Source of the DNA: an uncultured Litoreibacter sp.
GTDB taxonomy: Bacteria > Pseudomonadota > Alphaproteobacteria > Rhodobacterales > Rhodobacteraceae
DNA length: 47,860 nt
Direction of reading: 5' to 3'
Assembly (NCBI GenBank): GCA_938030665.1
Contig: CALHHY010000104.1
Span: 1-47,860 of the forward strand
Shown: positions 25,150 through 33,874 of the stretch, piece after piece
Layout of the letters: each line of letters starts with the position of its first letter
Position numbering within the stretch: the stretch's first letter is position 1
Program-made: the position numbers and the translations under genes
Notes under the pieces: generated by a model
Told to the model about the DNA's origin: nothing
The model's database searches: none
What the model saw: the letters and a program-made list of their open reading frames with translations, nothing else

Positions 25150-25728
25150 TTAGGCCATTACGCGCCGGGCACCGGCTTTCTTGCGCAGGTAGAGCCCCGC
25201 CAGAGCGCCCAGCATCAGCGATAGCGAACCGGGAAGGGGCATCGCGGCAACCGTAGCTGTTATATCTGTGGCGCTACGCACATTGGTCAGCTCGAAAAAC
25301 AGGAACTCCAACCAGACATCGCCCGGGCCGCCTACATTATCGTGGAGAAACAAGAACTCCAGCGTGCCGCTCTCCCCGTCAATATCCCAGCTGGCATAGC
25401 TGCCCATCCCCATCGGCGGGGAGCAGGAACCGACCGTCGGGTCTAGCCGGTCAGAGATGCTGGCCGGGCCGATCCCGCTGACCGAAGCGCTGCAGCCATG
25501 CGTGTTGCTGTCATAAGCCTCGTCGGAGAAGTCCCAGAAGATTTCGCCGGATTTGATGCCGTCGAAGCTGGAAGGGTAGAATGCGTCTAGTACAAATTCA
25601 GAATTCTCGTCGACCGTGCCGATTTCGTAGTGTGTCAGCTCAGCGTCGAATGAGTAGGTGGATGCTTGGGCAGCGCCAACAAGCGAGCACGAGACCAGCA
25701 TCGCAAAGAGCGTGAAATACCTTTTCAT
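25150..25728 (-). CDS. VPLPA-CTERM-like surface protein
   Basis: The 192-residue protein has an N-terminal signal peptide (MKRYFTLFAMLVSCSLVGAAQAS) and an acidic beta-rich middle. Its C-terminus, AAMPLPGSLSLMLGALAGLYLRKKAGARR, is a variant of the VPLPA-CTERM sorting signal: a P-L-P motif, a hydrophobic helix, then a basic tail. Such proteins are handled by an exosortase and are linked to extracellular polysaccharide. The middle contains four cysteines, including a CSASVSG and SCSPP pair. An AT-rich region at 25738-25800 upstream probably holds the promoter. No exosortase gene is in the window. Confidence 0.8.
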   Translation of the reverse strand: MKRYFTLFAMLVSCSLVGAAQASTYSFDAELTHYEIGTVDENSEFVLDAFYPSSFDGIKSGEIFWDFSDEAYDSNTHGCSASVSGIGPASISDRLDPTVGSCSPPMGMGSYASWDIDGESGTLEFLFLHDNVGGPGDVWLEFLFFELTNVRSATDITATVAAMPLPGSLSLMLGALAGLYLRKKAGARRVMA

Positions 25729-25874
25729 GAACTGTAATCCTCAAAATAGTTAATAACCTATTAACACAGAATTGAGTATAATTGATGGATTTGCAACTCA
25801 CGTTTTGGGCTAAGGCCCGGGCCTTCGCAGAACATCAGCGCCGCCTGACATCGCTTGCAGTCCCGTTAAACGAC

Positions 25875-25900
25875 AAGGCCCGCAGATCGCTGCGGGCCTT
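25875..25900 (-). terminator. Hairpin terminator after the purine operon
   Basis: AAGGCCCGCAG (25875-25885) pairs perfectly with CTGCGGGCCTT (25890-25900) around an ATCG loop. Read on the minus strand it lies 24 bases after the last gene of the xdh/ABC operon and is followed by GTCGTTTAA. It probably ends that long transcript. Confidence 0.8.
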
Positions 25901-25923
25901 GCTCGTTGTCTAGGTCAAAAGCC

Positions 25924-27021
25924 TCAGTTCGGGATTTCGCCCGTGATGCCTTCGACATAGAAGCTCATGCCCGCCAGCGTGCCGTCATCGGCAACCTCGC
26001 CCTCGGCCAGCCAAGGCGTGCCGTCCTGCTTGTTGATCGGGCCGGTGAACGGGTGGTAGGTGCCGTCGGTGATGGCAGCAATCATGGCCTCGGCCTCGGC
26101 TTTCACCTCGGCGGGGACGACCTCCGTAATCTCACCGATGACCACCTCGCCCTCAGGCATGCCGCCCCAGCTTGCGCCCTGCTCCCACGTGCCGGCGATC
26201 ACCTGACCGACGCGCTTGATGTAGTAGGGCGACCAATCGTCAATGATGGAGGCGATGCGCGGGGCAGGCGCAAAGGACGCCATGTCGGAGGCCTGCCCGA
26301 AGGTGAACACCCGCCCGCCTTCGTTATTGGCCTCAAGTGCTGCCGCTTGCGGGGCCGTCGAATCCGTGTGCTGCATGATCACGTCAACGCCCTGGCCGAT
26401 CATGGCGCGCGCGGCGTCTGCCTCCTTAGCGGGGTCAAACCAAGTGTAGACCCAGGTGACCACCATCTCGACATCGGGGTTCACCTTCGCGGCATGCAGA
26501 TAGGCAGCGTTTATGCCCTGAATGACCTCCGGGATCGGGAAGGAGGCGATGTAGCCGATCTTGTTCGTCTCGGTCATATGCCCGGCAATTGTGCCGATCA
26601 CTGCGCGCCCCTCGTAGAACCGGGCGTCATAGGTGGCAACATTCGGGTGCTCGCGCTTGAAGCCCGTGGCGTGTTCGAACTTCACATCCGGGAACTTGGC
26701 AGCAACCGAATTGGTCTGATCCATGTAGCCGAAGGAGGTGGTGAAGATGATGTCCGCGCCTTGCAGTGCCATCTGAGTGATCGCGCGTTCGGCATCCGCG
26801 CCCTCAGGCACGCTTTCCTGGAAGATCGTTTCGACCTTGTCGCCATACTCTGCTTCCACGGCAAGACGGCCCTGGTCGTGCTGGTAGGTCCAGCCGCCGT
26901 CACCAATTGGGCCCACATAGATGAAGCCGACCTTGGTTTTCTCATGCCCGTCGGCAAAGCCGCCGCCGGTGGCAAGGGCAAGGGCGGCCGCGCCTGCGGC
27001 AAGTAGTGATCTGCGTTTCAT
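25924..27021 (-). CDS. BMP-family ABC transporter substrate-binding protein (nucleoside/purine type)
   Basis: This 365-residue periplasmic protein has a signal peptide (MKRRSLLAAGAAALALATGGG). The BMP/PnrA-like fold motifs are VGFIYVGPIGDGGWTYQHDQGR near residue 31, a FTTSFGYMDQT block, HATGFKREHPNVATYDARFYEGRAVIG and DVIMQHTDSTAPQAA. Family members bind purine nucleosides; linkage to xanthine dehydrogenase supports a purine ligand. GGGGAG precedes ATG 27021. It is the last gene of the operon, 48 bases after the second permease. Confidence 0.93.
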   Translation of the reverse strand: MKRRSLLAAGAAALALATGGGFADGHEKTKVGFIYVGPIGDGGWTYQHDQGRLAVEAEYGDKVETIFQESVPEGADAERAITQMALQGADIIFTTSFGYMDQTNSVAAKFPDVKFEHATGFKREHPNVATYDARFYEGRAVIGTIAGHMTETNKIGYIASFPIPEVIQGINAAYLHAAKVNPDVEMVVTWVYTWFDPAKEADAARAMIGQGVDVIMQHTDSTAPQAAALEANNEGGRVFTFGQASDMASFAPAPRIASIIDDWSPYYIKRVGQVIAGTWEQGASWGGMPEGEVVIGEITEVVPAEVKAEAEAMIAAITDGTYHPFTGPINKQDGTPWLAEGEVADDGTLAGMSFYVEGITGEIPN

Positions 27022-27069
27022 ATTTTGTTCTCCCCAGTTGGTCTGTTCATTGTCGTTAGCAGCGATGCC

Positions 27070-28002
27070 TCAGGATGAGGCGTGGAATTGGCGCCCGAGG
27101 CAGGCAGGCGCGTTCAGCGCGGCCTTGGCCTTGCCCGAGGACATGATGACAAGTACCGCGATGGTTATCAGATAGGGCGACATGGACAAGTACTCCACCG
27201 GTATATTGGCGCCCGCGGCCTGCAGGTTCAGCTGCAACACGGTCACGCCGCCAAAAAGATAGGCACCCAGCAAAACCCGGAACGGCCGCCATGCGCCGAA
27301 GACCACAATGGCCAGCGCAATCCAGCCCGCCCCTGCGGTCATTCCTTCGGTCCATTGCGGCACCCGCGCAAGGCTCAGATATGCCCCGCCCAGGCCCGCG
27401 CAGGCCCCGCCGAACATGATCGCCATCAGCCGCACCCGCACCACCTTGTAGCCGAGCGCATGGGCGGCGTCGTGGTTCTCCCCCACGGCGCGCAGGATCA
27501 GCCCGGCGCGACTGAATTTCAGCACCGCCCAGGTGGCCACAACCAGCAGCAGCGCAAAATAGACCACGAGGTCCTGATTGAAAAGGATCGGTCCCAACAC
27601 CGGTATCTCCGACAGAACGGGGATATCGACCTTGCTGGTCGTTGGCGGCCGGATGCCGATATAACCCTGCCCCATAAGCGCGCTCAGGCCGAGGCCGAAC
27701 AGCGTCAGCCCCAGCCCCGTGGCCACCTGATTGGACAGGAAATACTGGGTCAGGACGCCAAAGAGCAGTGATAGCACCGCGCCACCCACCGCCGCCGCGA
27801 TGAAGCCCAGCAGGGGGGAGCCACTTTCGACCGCGATGGCAAACCCGCAAATCGCACCGGTGATCATCATGCCCTCGACGCCAAGGTTAAGCACGCCTGC
27901 CTTCTCGACAATCAGCTCGCCAATCGCCGCCAGAATGATTGGCGTCGCCGCGACCATGAGCGCGGCGATCAGCAGGGTGGGGGAGATTGCTGAAAGATCC
28001 AT
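27070..28002 (-). CDS. Nucleoside/purine ABC transporter permease (NupQ/YufQ-like)
   Basis: This 310-residue inner-membrane protein of the BPD_transp_2 (branched-chain/sugar) class has the motif GELIVEKAGVLNLGVEGMMITGA at residues 27-50. The later EAA-like cytoplasmic loop LKFSRAGLILRAVGENHDAAHALGYKVVRVRLMAIMFGGACAGLGGAYLS is diagnostic of YufQ-type permeases. It pairs with the permease immediately upstream, whose stop codon directly abuts its ATG at 28002. Together they form the membrane channel for the BMP binding protein. Confidence 0.93.
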   Translation of the reverse strand: MDLSAISPTLLIAALMVAATPIILAAIGELIVEKAGVLNLGVEGMMITGAICGFAIAVESGSPLLGFIAAAVGGAVLSLLFGVLTQYFLSNQVATGLGLTLFGLGLSALMGQGYIGIRPPTTSKVDIPVLSEIPVLGPILFNQDLVVYFALLLVVATWAVLKFSRAGLILRAVGENHDAAHALGYKVVRVRLMAIMFGGACAGLGGAYLSLARVPQWTEGMTAGAGWIALAIVVFGAWRPFRVLLGAYLFGGVTVLQLNLQAAGANIPVEYLSMSPYLITIAVLVIMSSGKAKAALNAPACLGRQFHASS

Positions 28003-29085
28003 CTACACCGCCTCCCGCTTGCCGAGCCGTACCCGGTAATTCGTCAGCACATCGACCGCCAGCAGGAAAAACAGCAACATCCCCTGGAAGGCCTGAATGG
28101 CCGCGGCGGGCAGGCCAAGCGCCGATTGCGCGGCCTCGCCGCCGATATAGGTCAACGCCAGCAACAGCCCTGCAAGCAGAATGCCGACCGGGTGCAACCG
28201 GCCCAGAAAGGCCACGATGATCGCGGTGAACCCGTAGCCCACGTTGAAATCAATGCTGATCTGCCCCGCCGGCCCAGAGACCTCGAAAAGCCCGGCAAGC
28301 CCCGCCAATGCGCCCGACAGGCCAAGGCAGAACAGGACAAGGCGCGCGGGGTTCACGCCGCCAAACCGCGCCGCGCGCGGGGCCTGGCCTGCCAGCTTGA
28401 TCTGGAAGCCCATCTGGTGGCGGGCGAAAAGGACGTAGGTGAAGATCACCGCAATAAAGGCCGCGACAACACCCCAATGCATGCCGGTGCCTGCGATGAT
28501 CTCCTCGTTGAAGCCTGCCGGGTAGCTGCGGAAATTGCGCGAGCCGGGGAAGCCCGCCCCATCCGGGTTGCGCAGCGTGCCAAGCGCCATGGAGGCCAGC
28601 AGGAATTCGGCGACATAGACCAGCAGCAGCGAGACGAGGATTTCATTGGTGTTGAACTTCACCCGTAAGATGCCGGGGATCATTGCCCAAAGGAAACCGC
28701 CCAAAGCGCCGAAGACCACCATCAGCGGGAAGACGATGAAACTTTCCAGCGGATAGAAAGCCAGCCCGACGGCCGCACCGCAGATCGCGCCCACGATATA
28801 CTGCCCTTCCGCGCCGATATTCCAGATACCCGCGCGAAACCCGATCGACAGGCCGATGGCGATCAGGATCAGTGGCCCGGCCTTGATCAGCAACTGACCA
28901 CGATAATAAAAGGCGAACTCCCCGAAAAGCGGGTCCCAGAAGATCGTGCGGATCGCTTCTACCGGGTTCTTGCCGAGCGCGGCAAACATCAACCCGCCTG
29001 CGATCATCGTCAGCAACACTGCCAGCATCGGGGTGGCGAAGGACCAGGCCCGCGACGGCTCCGGGCGTTTTTCCAAAGCGATCAC
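28003..29085 (-). CDS. Nucleoside/purine ABC transporter permease (NupP/YufP-like)
   Basis: This 360-residue permease starts with a basic leader and a first helix (MLAVLLTMIAGGLMFAALGKNPVEA). It carries IGLSIGFRAGIWNIGAEGQYIVGAICGAAVG and VKFNTNEILVSLLLVYVAEFLL, features of YufP-type channels. The start is GTG 29085 (V-IALEKRPEPSR), with GAGGG about eight bases upstream. That ribosome-binding site lies inside the repeat at 29094-29121. It is the second transporter gene after the ATPase, with a 45-base gap. Confidence 0.92.
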   Translation of the reverse strand: MIALEKRPEPSRAWSFATPMLAVLLTMIAGGLMFAALGKNPVEAIRTIFWDPLFGEFAFYYRGQLLIKAGPLILIAIGLSIGFRAGIWNIGAEGQYIVGAICGAAVGLAFYPLESFIVFPLMVVFGALGGFLWAMIPGILRVKFNTNEILVSLLLVYVAEFLLASMALGTLRNPDGAGFPGSRNFRSYPAGFNEEIIAGTGMHWGVVAAFIAVIFTYVLFARHQMGFQIKLAGQAPRAARFGGVNPARLVLFCLGLSGALAGLAGLFEVSGPAGQISIDFNVGYGFTAIIVAFLGRLHPVGILLAGLLLALTYIGGEAAQSALGLPAAAIQAFQGMLLFFLLAVDVLTNYRVRLGKREAV

Positions 29086-29093
29086 GCGGCGGC

Positions 29094-29121
29094 CCTCATC
29101 ACTGCTTCAAAAATACTCAGA
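29094..29121 (-). repeat. Dispersed intergenic repeat, copy 3 (GAGTATTTTTGAAGCAGTG core)
   Basis: On the minus strand the sequence TGAGTATTTTTGAAGCAGTG followed by ATGAGG matches the plus-strand sequence at 21871-21895 with about three differences in 25 bases. It fills the gap between the ABC ATPase and the first permease, and its end supplies the permease's GAGG ribosome-binding site. Confidence 0.55.
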
Positions 29122-29130
29122 CCCGCGATC

Positions 29131-30645
29131 TCACCCATGCGCCGCCTCCAGATCATGGGCGCCGCCCATCATCAGCCCGATCTGATCCACCGTCAGCCCC
29201 GCCGCGGGCACCGGCGCGGTCAGCCTTCCCGCGTTCAGCGCGGCAAACCGGTCAGAGATTTCCATCAGCTCGTCCAAATCCTGGCTGATCACGATAATCG
29301 CGGCCCCGTTGGCGGCCAGGTCAAGCAGCGCCTGCCGGATCGCGGCAGCGGCGGAGGCATCGACCCCCCAGGTGGGTTGGTTGACGACCAGCGCCGCCGG
29401 ATCCTGCATGATCTCCCGCCCGATGACGAATTTCTGCAGATTGCCGCCCGACAACGCGCGGGCGGCGGTATGCGCGCCTGGGGTGCGGACGTCAAACCGG
29501 GTGATCACCTCGTTTGTGAAATCCTTCGCCGCGCGCCAATTTAAAAAACCTTTGCGCGATAACCCTTTGCGCACGGTCCCGGTCAGCACGGCGTTTTCCG
29601 TCAGGCTCATATCGGGCGCTGCCGCGTGGCCCAACCGTTCCTCGGGGGCGGCCAGAACGCCCAATGCCCGCCGCGCATTTGGCCCAAGCGGGCCGATATC
29701 GTGGCCCTCAAAGAATATCTGTCCCGCCTGCGCGGGTAGCTCGCCGGACAGGGCGCCGGTCAGCTCGTCCTGCCCGTTGCCCGCCACACCGCCAATGCCC
29801 AGCACCTCGCCCTTCTCGACCGAGAAGGTGACGTCTTTCAGCGCCGTGCCAAAGGCAGATGGGGCGGCCAGCGACAGTCCGCGCAGCTCCAACGCCACCT
29901 CTGCCGTGGCGTGGGGTTTGCGCTCCGGCACATGCAGGACCTCGCCCACCATCATCTCTGCCATGGCGCGGGCGGTTTCCTCGCGCGGGTTGCAGGTGCC
30001 GACATTCTTGCCCAGCCGCAGGATCGTCGCGGCGTCGCACAGTCTGCGAATTTCCTCCAGCTTGTGGGAGATATAGAGGATCGAGGTCCCCTCGCTCCGC
30101 AGCTTTTCCAGCGTTTTAAACAGGATCGCGACCTCTTGCGGCGTCAGCACGGAGGTCGGCTCGTCCATGATCAGCAGCTTGGGGTTTTGCAGCAGGCAGC
30201 GGATGATTTCGACCCGCTGACGCTCCCCGGCGGACAGGTCGCCCACCAGCCGCGACGGGTCAAGCGGCAGCCCGTAGGCCTGCGAAACCTCGCGAATCCG
30301 CGCGGCCAGATCGCGCATCTTGGGCGGGTTTTCCATGCCGAGCGCGATGTTTTCGGCCACATCCAGCGCCTCAAAAAGGGAGAAGTGCTGAAACACCATC
30401 GCCACGCCCGCAGCCCGTGCGGCGCGCGGCTCGGCCGGCGTGAAACCCTCCCCCAGCAGCCGCATCGTGCCGGCATCGGGCTTGACCAGCCCATAGATCA
30501 TCTTGACCAGCGTGGATTTGCCCGCGCCATTCTCCCCCAGAAGCGCGTGTACTTCGCCGTGCTGAATGGTCATGGAGACATCGTCATTGGCCACAACGCC
30601 CGGATAGGCCTTGGTCAGCCCCGTCAGCTCCAACAGCGCGCTCAT
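29131..30645 (-). CDS. Nucleoside/purine ABC transporter ATPase, two ABC domains (NupO/YufO-like)
   Basis: The 504-residue protein carries two ABC ATPase domains. The first has Walker A LLGENGAGKSTLVKMIYG, the signature LSAGERQRVEIIRCLL and Walker B LLIMDEPTSVLTP. In the second, Walker A is degenerate (GIGGVAGNGQDELTGAL), with the signature ALSGGNLQKFVIGREI and VVNQPTWGVD. Such asymmetry is normal for RbsA/YufO-type ATPases. It powers the BMP-type importer. Its ATG overlaps the xdhC stop by four bases, so transport and xanthine dehydrogenase maturation are coupled at translation. Confidence 0.95.
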   Translation of the reverse strand: MSALLELTGLTKAYPGVVANDDVSMTIQHGEVHALLGENGAGKSTLVKMIYGLVKPDAGTMRLLGEGFTPAEPRAARAAGVAMVFQHFSLFEALDVAENIALGMENPPKMRDLAARIREVSQAYGLPLDPSRLVGDLSAGERQRVEIIRCLLQNPKLLIMDEPTSVLTPQEVAILFKTLEKLRSEGTSILYISHKLEEIRRLCDAATILRLGKNVGTCNPREETARAMAEMMVGEVLHVPERKPHATAEVALELRGLSLAAPSAFGTALKDVTFSVEKGEVLGIGGVAGNGQDELTGALSGELPAQAGQIFFEGHDIGPLGPNARRALGVLAAPEERLGHAAAPDMSLTENAVLTGTVRKGLSRKGFLNWRAAKDFTNEVITRFDVRTPGAHTAARALSGGNLQKFVIGREIMQDPAALVVNQPTWGVDASAAAAIRQALLDLAANGAAIIVISQDLDELMEISDRFAALNAGRLTAPVPAAGLTVDQIGLMMGGAHDLEAAHG

Positions 30646-31604
30646 GCCCTGGCCCGTCCCCCTTCGGTGCGCGCCTCCCCACGGGCCCGCAGGGATGTCA
30701 GTAGCGCGGCGCCCACGCCCAAGGCAATAGCCTGCGGGTGTTTGCCCAGTCCCGGATCGCCAATCGGGCAGGTGATCCGCGCGATGGCGTCAGGGGCGTG
30801 ACCCAGGGCGGCCAGCCTGCTGCGAAACCGCGCCCATTTGGTTTGCGACCCGATCAGCCCAGTTGAGGCGAAGCCATGGCCCAGTAGCCGGTGGCACAGC
30901 TCCAGATCCAGCGCGTGCGAATAGGTCAGCACCAGATGATGCGCGTCATGTGGTGCGAGGTGGACGGCATCCGCCGGGTTAGCGGCGGGCAGGCAGGTCA
31001 CCCCCTCGGGCGGGGCGTGTGGAAACCGCTCAGGCCCGGTATCCACCCATGTGATTGCCAGTTCCGGCAGCGGCACGAGCACATCCACCAAGGCGCGGCC
31101 CACATGCCCGGCCCCGTAAATCCACAAGGGGGTTTGGGCCCGTGCCAGGGGTTCAGCCAGCCACCCGGCCTCGAATGTCAGAGGCGCGCTCGCCGACCCG
31201 TTGCGCATTAAGGACCGTGCGCGTTTCATGGGCAATGGCTCCGCCTCCGTGCCGCCGCAGCGCCTGACATAGAGCCCCGCGGCCGGATCAATGGTCTCAA
31301 GAACCTGGCCATCAAACACCTCGCTGACCAGCACGACCGACCCGCCGCAGCATTGCCCTAAGGCGGGTCCCAAAGGCAGCCGGTCTATCTGCGTGCCGCC
31401 TTCGGCCAAGCGCCCGCGCATCCGGGTCACGGCCTCAAATTCCAAAGCGCCGCCGCCGATCGTGCCACCTTGCCCGGTTTCCCAGACCAGCATGGCGGTC
31501 CCCGTTTCCCGCGGGGCGGAGCCCGCGTGATCCGCAATGACAATCCGGCCAACACGGCCATGGCGTGCAACCGCAGCGCGCAAGGCGTCGAAATTGAAAC
31601 TCAT
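30642..31604 (-). CDS. xdhC: Xanthine dehydrogenase accessory protein XdhC
   Basis: XdhC binds the molybdenum cofactor, has it sulfurated and inserts it into XdhB. The 320-residue protein has an N-terminal GSAPRETGTAMLV block, the conserved cysteine pair LGQCCGGSVVL (the likely cofactor site), and a Rossmann-like C-terminal domain (LWIYGAGHVGRALVDVL). A TGLIGSQTKWARFRSRL and CPIGDPGLGKHPQAIALGV end completes the family pattern. ATG 31604 overlaps the xdhB stop (ATGA). The longer open frame to 31979 is an extension into xdhB and is not used. Confidence 0.94.
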   Translation of the reverse strand: MSFNFDALRAAVARHGRVGRIVIADHAGSAPRETGTAMLVWETGQGGTIGGGALEFEAVTRMRGRLAEGGTQIDRLPLGPALGQCCGGSVVLVSEVFDGQVLETIDPAAGLYVRRCGGTEAEPLPMKRARSLMRNGSASAPLTFEAGWLAEPLARAQTPLWIYGAGHVGRALVDVLVPLPELAITWVDTGPERFPHAPPEGVTCLPAANPADAVHLAPHDAHHLVLTYSHALDLELCHRLLGHGFASTGLIGSQTKWARFRSRLAALGHAPDAIARITCPIGDPGLGKHPQAIALGVGAALLTSLRARGEARTEGGRARA

Positions 31605-33874
31605 CGCTGCACCCGCGTCACAGCTGCCAAAACCCGCTCCGCCGTGGCAGGCGCGTCCAGCGCGGGGTAGGGCGCGCCGCAACTGGCCACCGCATCCGAC
31701 AGGGCCATCAAGGCGGAGATCCCCAGCATCAAGGGCGGCTCCCCCACGGCTTTGGAGCGGTAAATCGTCTCCGCCGCATTCGCCCCCTCCCAGAGGGCGA
31801 CGTTGAACACTTCGGGCCGGTCGGAGGCGCAGGGTATCTTGTAGGTGGCAGGCGAATGGGTCTTCAGCGTGCCCTTGTCGTCCCAGACCAGCTCCTCCAT
31901 CGTCAGCCAGCCCGCGCCTTGCACATACCCCCCCTCGACCTGGCCGATGTCCAGAGCCGGGTTCAACGACGCCCCGCAATCATGCAGGATGTCCGCGCGC
32001 AGGATGCGATTTTCGCCGGTCAGCGTGTCGATCACCACCTCGGTCACGGCCGCGCCATAGGCGAAGTAGAAAAACGGGCGACCCTGCCCCTTGATGCGGT
32101 CCCATGCGACGTCGGGCGTGGCATAATAGCCCGTGGCTGACAGTGAGACGCGGTTTTCATAGGCGCTTTTCACAGCCTCTTCGAAGGTGATCTCTCGTCC
32201 GCTTTGCCGCACCTTGCCGCCCTCAAATACGGCGTCACCGCCCAGATGCTCGGAGATGCGCGTGCAGATCGTTTCGCAGGCCGCCTTGACTGCCATCCCG
32301 TTCAGATCCGACCCGGAGGAGGCCGCCGTGGCAGATGTGTTGGGCACCTTGCCCGTGTCCGTCGCAGTGATCTGCACCTGCTCCAACGGTACACCGAAGA
32401 CCGAAGCGGCGACCTGCGCGACCTTGGTAAACAGCCCTTGCCCCATCTCAGTGCCGCCGTGATTCAGATGGATGGAGCCGTCCTGATAGACATGCACCAG
32501 CGCCCCCGCCTGATTGAGATGGGTCAGGGTAAACGAAATCCCGAATTTCACCGGCGTCAGGGCCAGCCCGCGTTTCAGCACCGGGTTCGCGGCATTCCAT
32601 TCCGCCACTTTCTTGCGCCGCTTTGCATAGTCAGCGCTGACCTCCAGCGCGCCTACCAACTCATCGAGAATGCTGTCTGTAACCTCCATGCCGTAGGGCG
32701 TTGTCTGGGTCGTTTTGTCAGTGGTAGTCCCGCCAGAGGCATAGAAATTGCGCCGCCGCACCGTCAACGGGTCCAGCCCCAGATGATGCGCGATATGGTC
32801 CATCACCCGCTCGATCCCGACAATCCCTTGGGGGCCGCCGAAGCCGCGGAAAGCCGTGTTGCTTTGCGTGTTGGTCTTAAGCCGATGCGACGTGATCCGG
32901 GCGGCGGGCAGCTGATAGGCGTTGTCGGCATGCAGCATCGCCCGGTCGGCCACGGGCAGGGACAGGTCCTGCGCCCAGCCGCATCGCGCATATTGGGCGA
33001 AATCAACGCCGGTCAGCCTGCCGTCCGCATCAAAGCCCACATCGTAGTCAATGCGAAACTCGTGCCGCTTGCCGGTGATGATCATATCGTCGTCACGGTC
33101 ATAGCGCATCTTGGCAGGTCGGTCCGTGCGTGCGGCGACGATCGCGCAGGCCACGCAAAGCGCATTGCCCTGGCTTTCCTTGCCGCCAAAGCCGCCCCCC
33201 ATGCGCCGCACCTCGACCCGAATGGCGTTCATCGGTTTGCCAATGGCGTCAGCCACCTTGTGCTGTATTTCCGTCGGGTGTTGGGAGGAGGCGTGAATCA
33301 CCATCTCCCCCCCGTCCTGCGGCAGGGCGAGGGCTGCGTGGCCTTCAAGGTAGAAATGTTCCTGCCCGCCGATCTCGATACTGCCTTGCAGTCGCTCCGG
33401 CGCGGCCGACAGCGCCGCTGCGACGTCGCCCTTCTGGTAAATGCGCGGGCCTTCCTCGAACCGGCTGTCAGCGGCAAGCGCCTCGTCAATCGTCAGGATC
33501 GGGGTTTCTTCCTGGTAGCTGGTCTTGGCCAGTCGTGCGGCCTTGCGGGCAGCAAGGTGGCTGGTGGCGACGACCAAAAAGACGGGCTGCCCAAGGTAGT
33601 GGATGTCGCCCGTGGCCAGAAGCGGCTCGTCATGGGCGGAGGGGGAGACGTCATTGTCAAACGGAAGGTCCTCCGCCACCAGCACATCGACGACGCCCGG
33701 TGCCGCGCGGACCGCGTCCAGCGTCATTGCGGTGATCTTGCCACGCGCGACCTCGGACAGGCCGAAGGCCAGATGCAGCGTATTTGCAAGCGTCGGGATG
33801 TCATCAGTGTAGCGGGCCGCACCTGTCACATGCAGCGGCCCGCTGTCATGTTTGGCCGAGGTATGAACGCTCAT
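31601..33874 (-). CDS. xdhB: Xanthine dehydrogenase, molybdopterin-binding subunit
   Basis: This large subunit hydroxylates hypoxanthine to xanthine and xanthine to urate. The 757-residue sequence includes [12 protein letters not shown] at the start and [13 protein letters not shown] near residue 190. It also has the molybdenum-domain motifs [13 protein letters not shown] and [11 protein letters not shown], the latter with the substrate-binding arginine, and the active-site glutamate block [12 protein letters not shown] near the end. The length fits the family. It overlaps both neighbours by four bases (xdhA before, xdhC after), so all three are translationally coupled. Confidence 0.96.
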   Translation of the reverse strand: MSVHTSAKHDSGPLHVTGAARYTDDIPTLANTLHLAFGLSEVARGKITAMTLDAVRAAPGVVDVLVAEDLPFDNDVSPSAHDEPLLATGDIHYLGQPVFLVVATSHLAARKAARLAKTSYQEETPILTIDEALAADSRFEEGPRIYQKGDVAAALSAAPERLQGSIEIGGQEHFYLEGHAALALPQDGGEMVIHASSQHPTEIQHKVADAIGKPMNAIRVEVRRMGGGFGGKESQGNALCVACAIVAARTDRPAKMRYDRDDDMIITGKRHEFRIDYDVGFDADGRLTGVDFAQYARCGWAQDLSLPVADRAMLHADNAYQLPAARITSHRLKTNTQSNTAFRGFGGPQGIVGIERVMDHIAHHLGLDPLTVRRRNFYASGGTTTDKTTQTTPYGMEVTDSILDELVGALEVSADYAKRRKKVAEWNAANPVLKRGLALTPVKFGISFTLTHLNQAGALVHVYQDGSIHLNHGGTEMGQGLFTKVAQVAASVFGVPLEQVQITATDTGKVPNTSATAASSGSDLNGMAVKAACETICTRISEHLGGDAVFEGGKVRQSGREITFEEAVKSAYENRVSLSATGYYATPDVAWDRIKGQGRPFFYFAYGAAVTEVVIDTLTGENRILRADILHDCGASLNPALDIGQVEGGYVQGAGWLTMEELVWDDKGTLKTHSPATYKIPCASDRPEVFNVALWEGANAAETIYRSKAVGEPPLMLGISALMALSDAVASCGAPYPALDAPATAERVLAAVTRVQR

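Noticed and set aside
25906-27006. A 366-codon plus-strand frame opposite the BMP binding protein
   Set aside because: It mirrors the codon register of the BMP gene, and the BMP protein has signal peptide, motifs and a ribosome-binding site.
31605-31979. A longer xdhC starting at 31979
   Set aside because: The extension lies inside xdhB in another frame, its sequence is low-complexity Gly/Arg, and ATG 31604 has the ATGA coupling usual for this operon.
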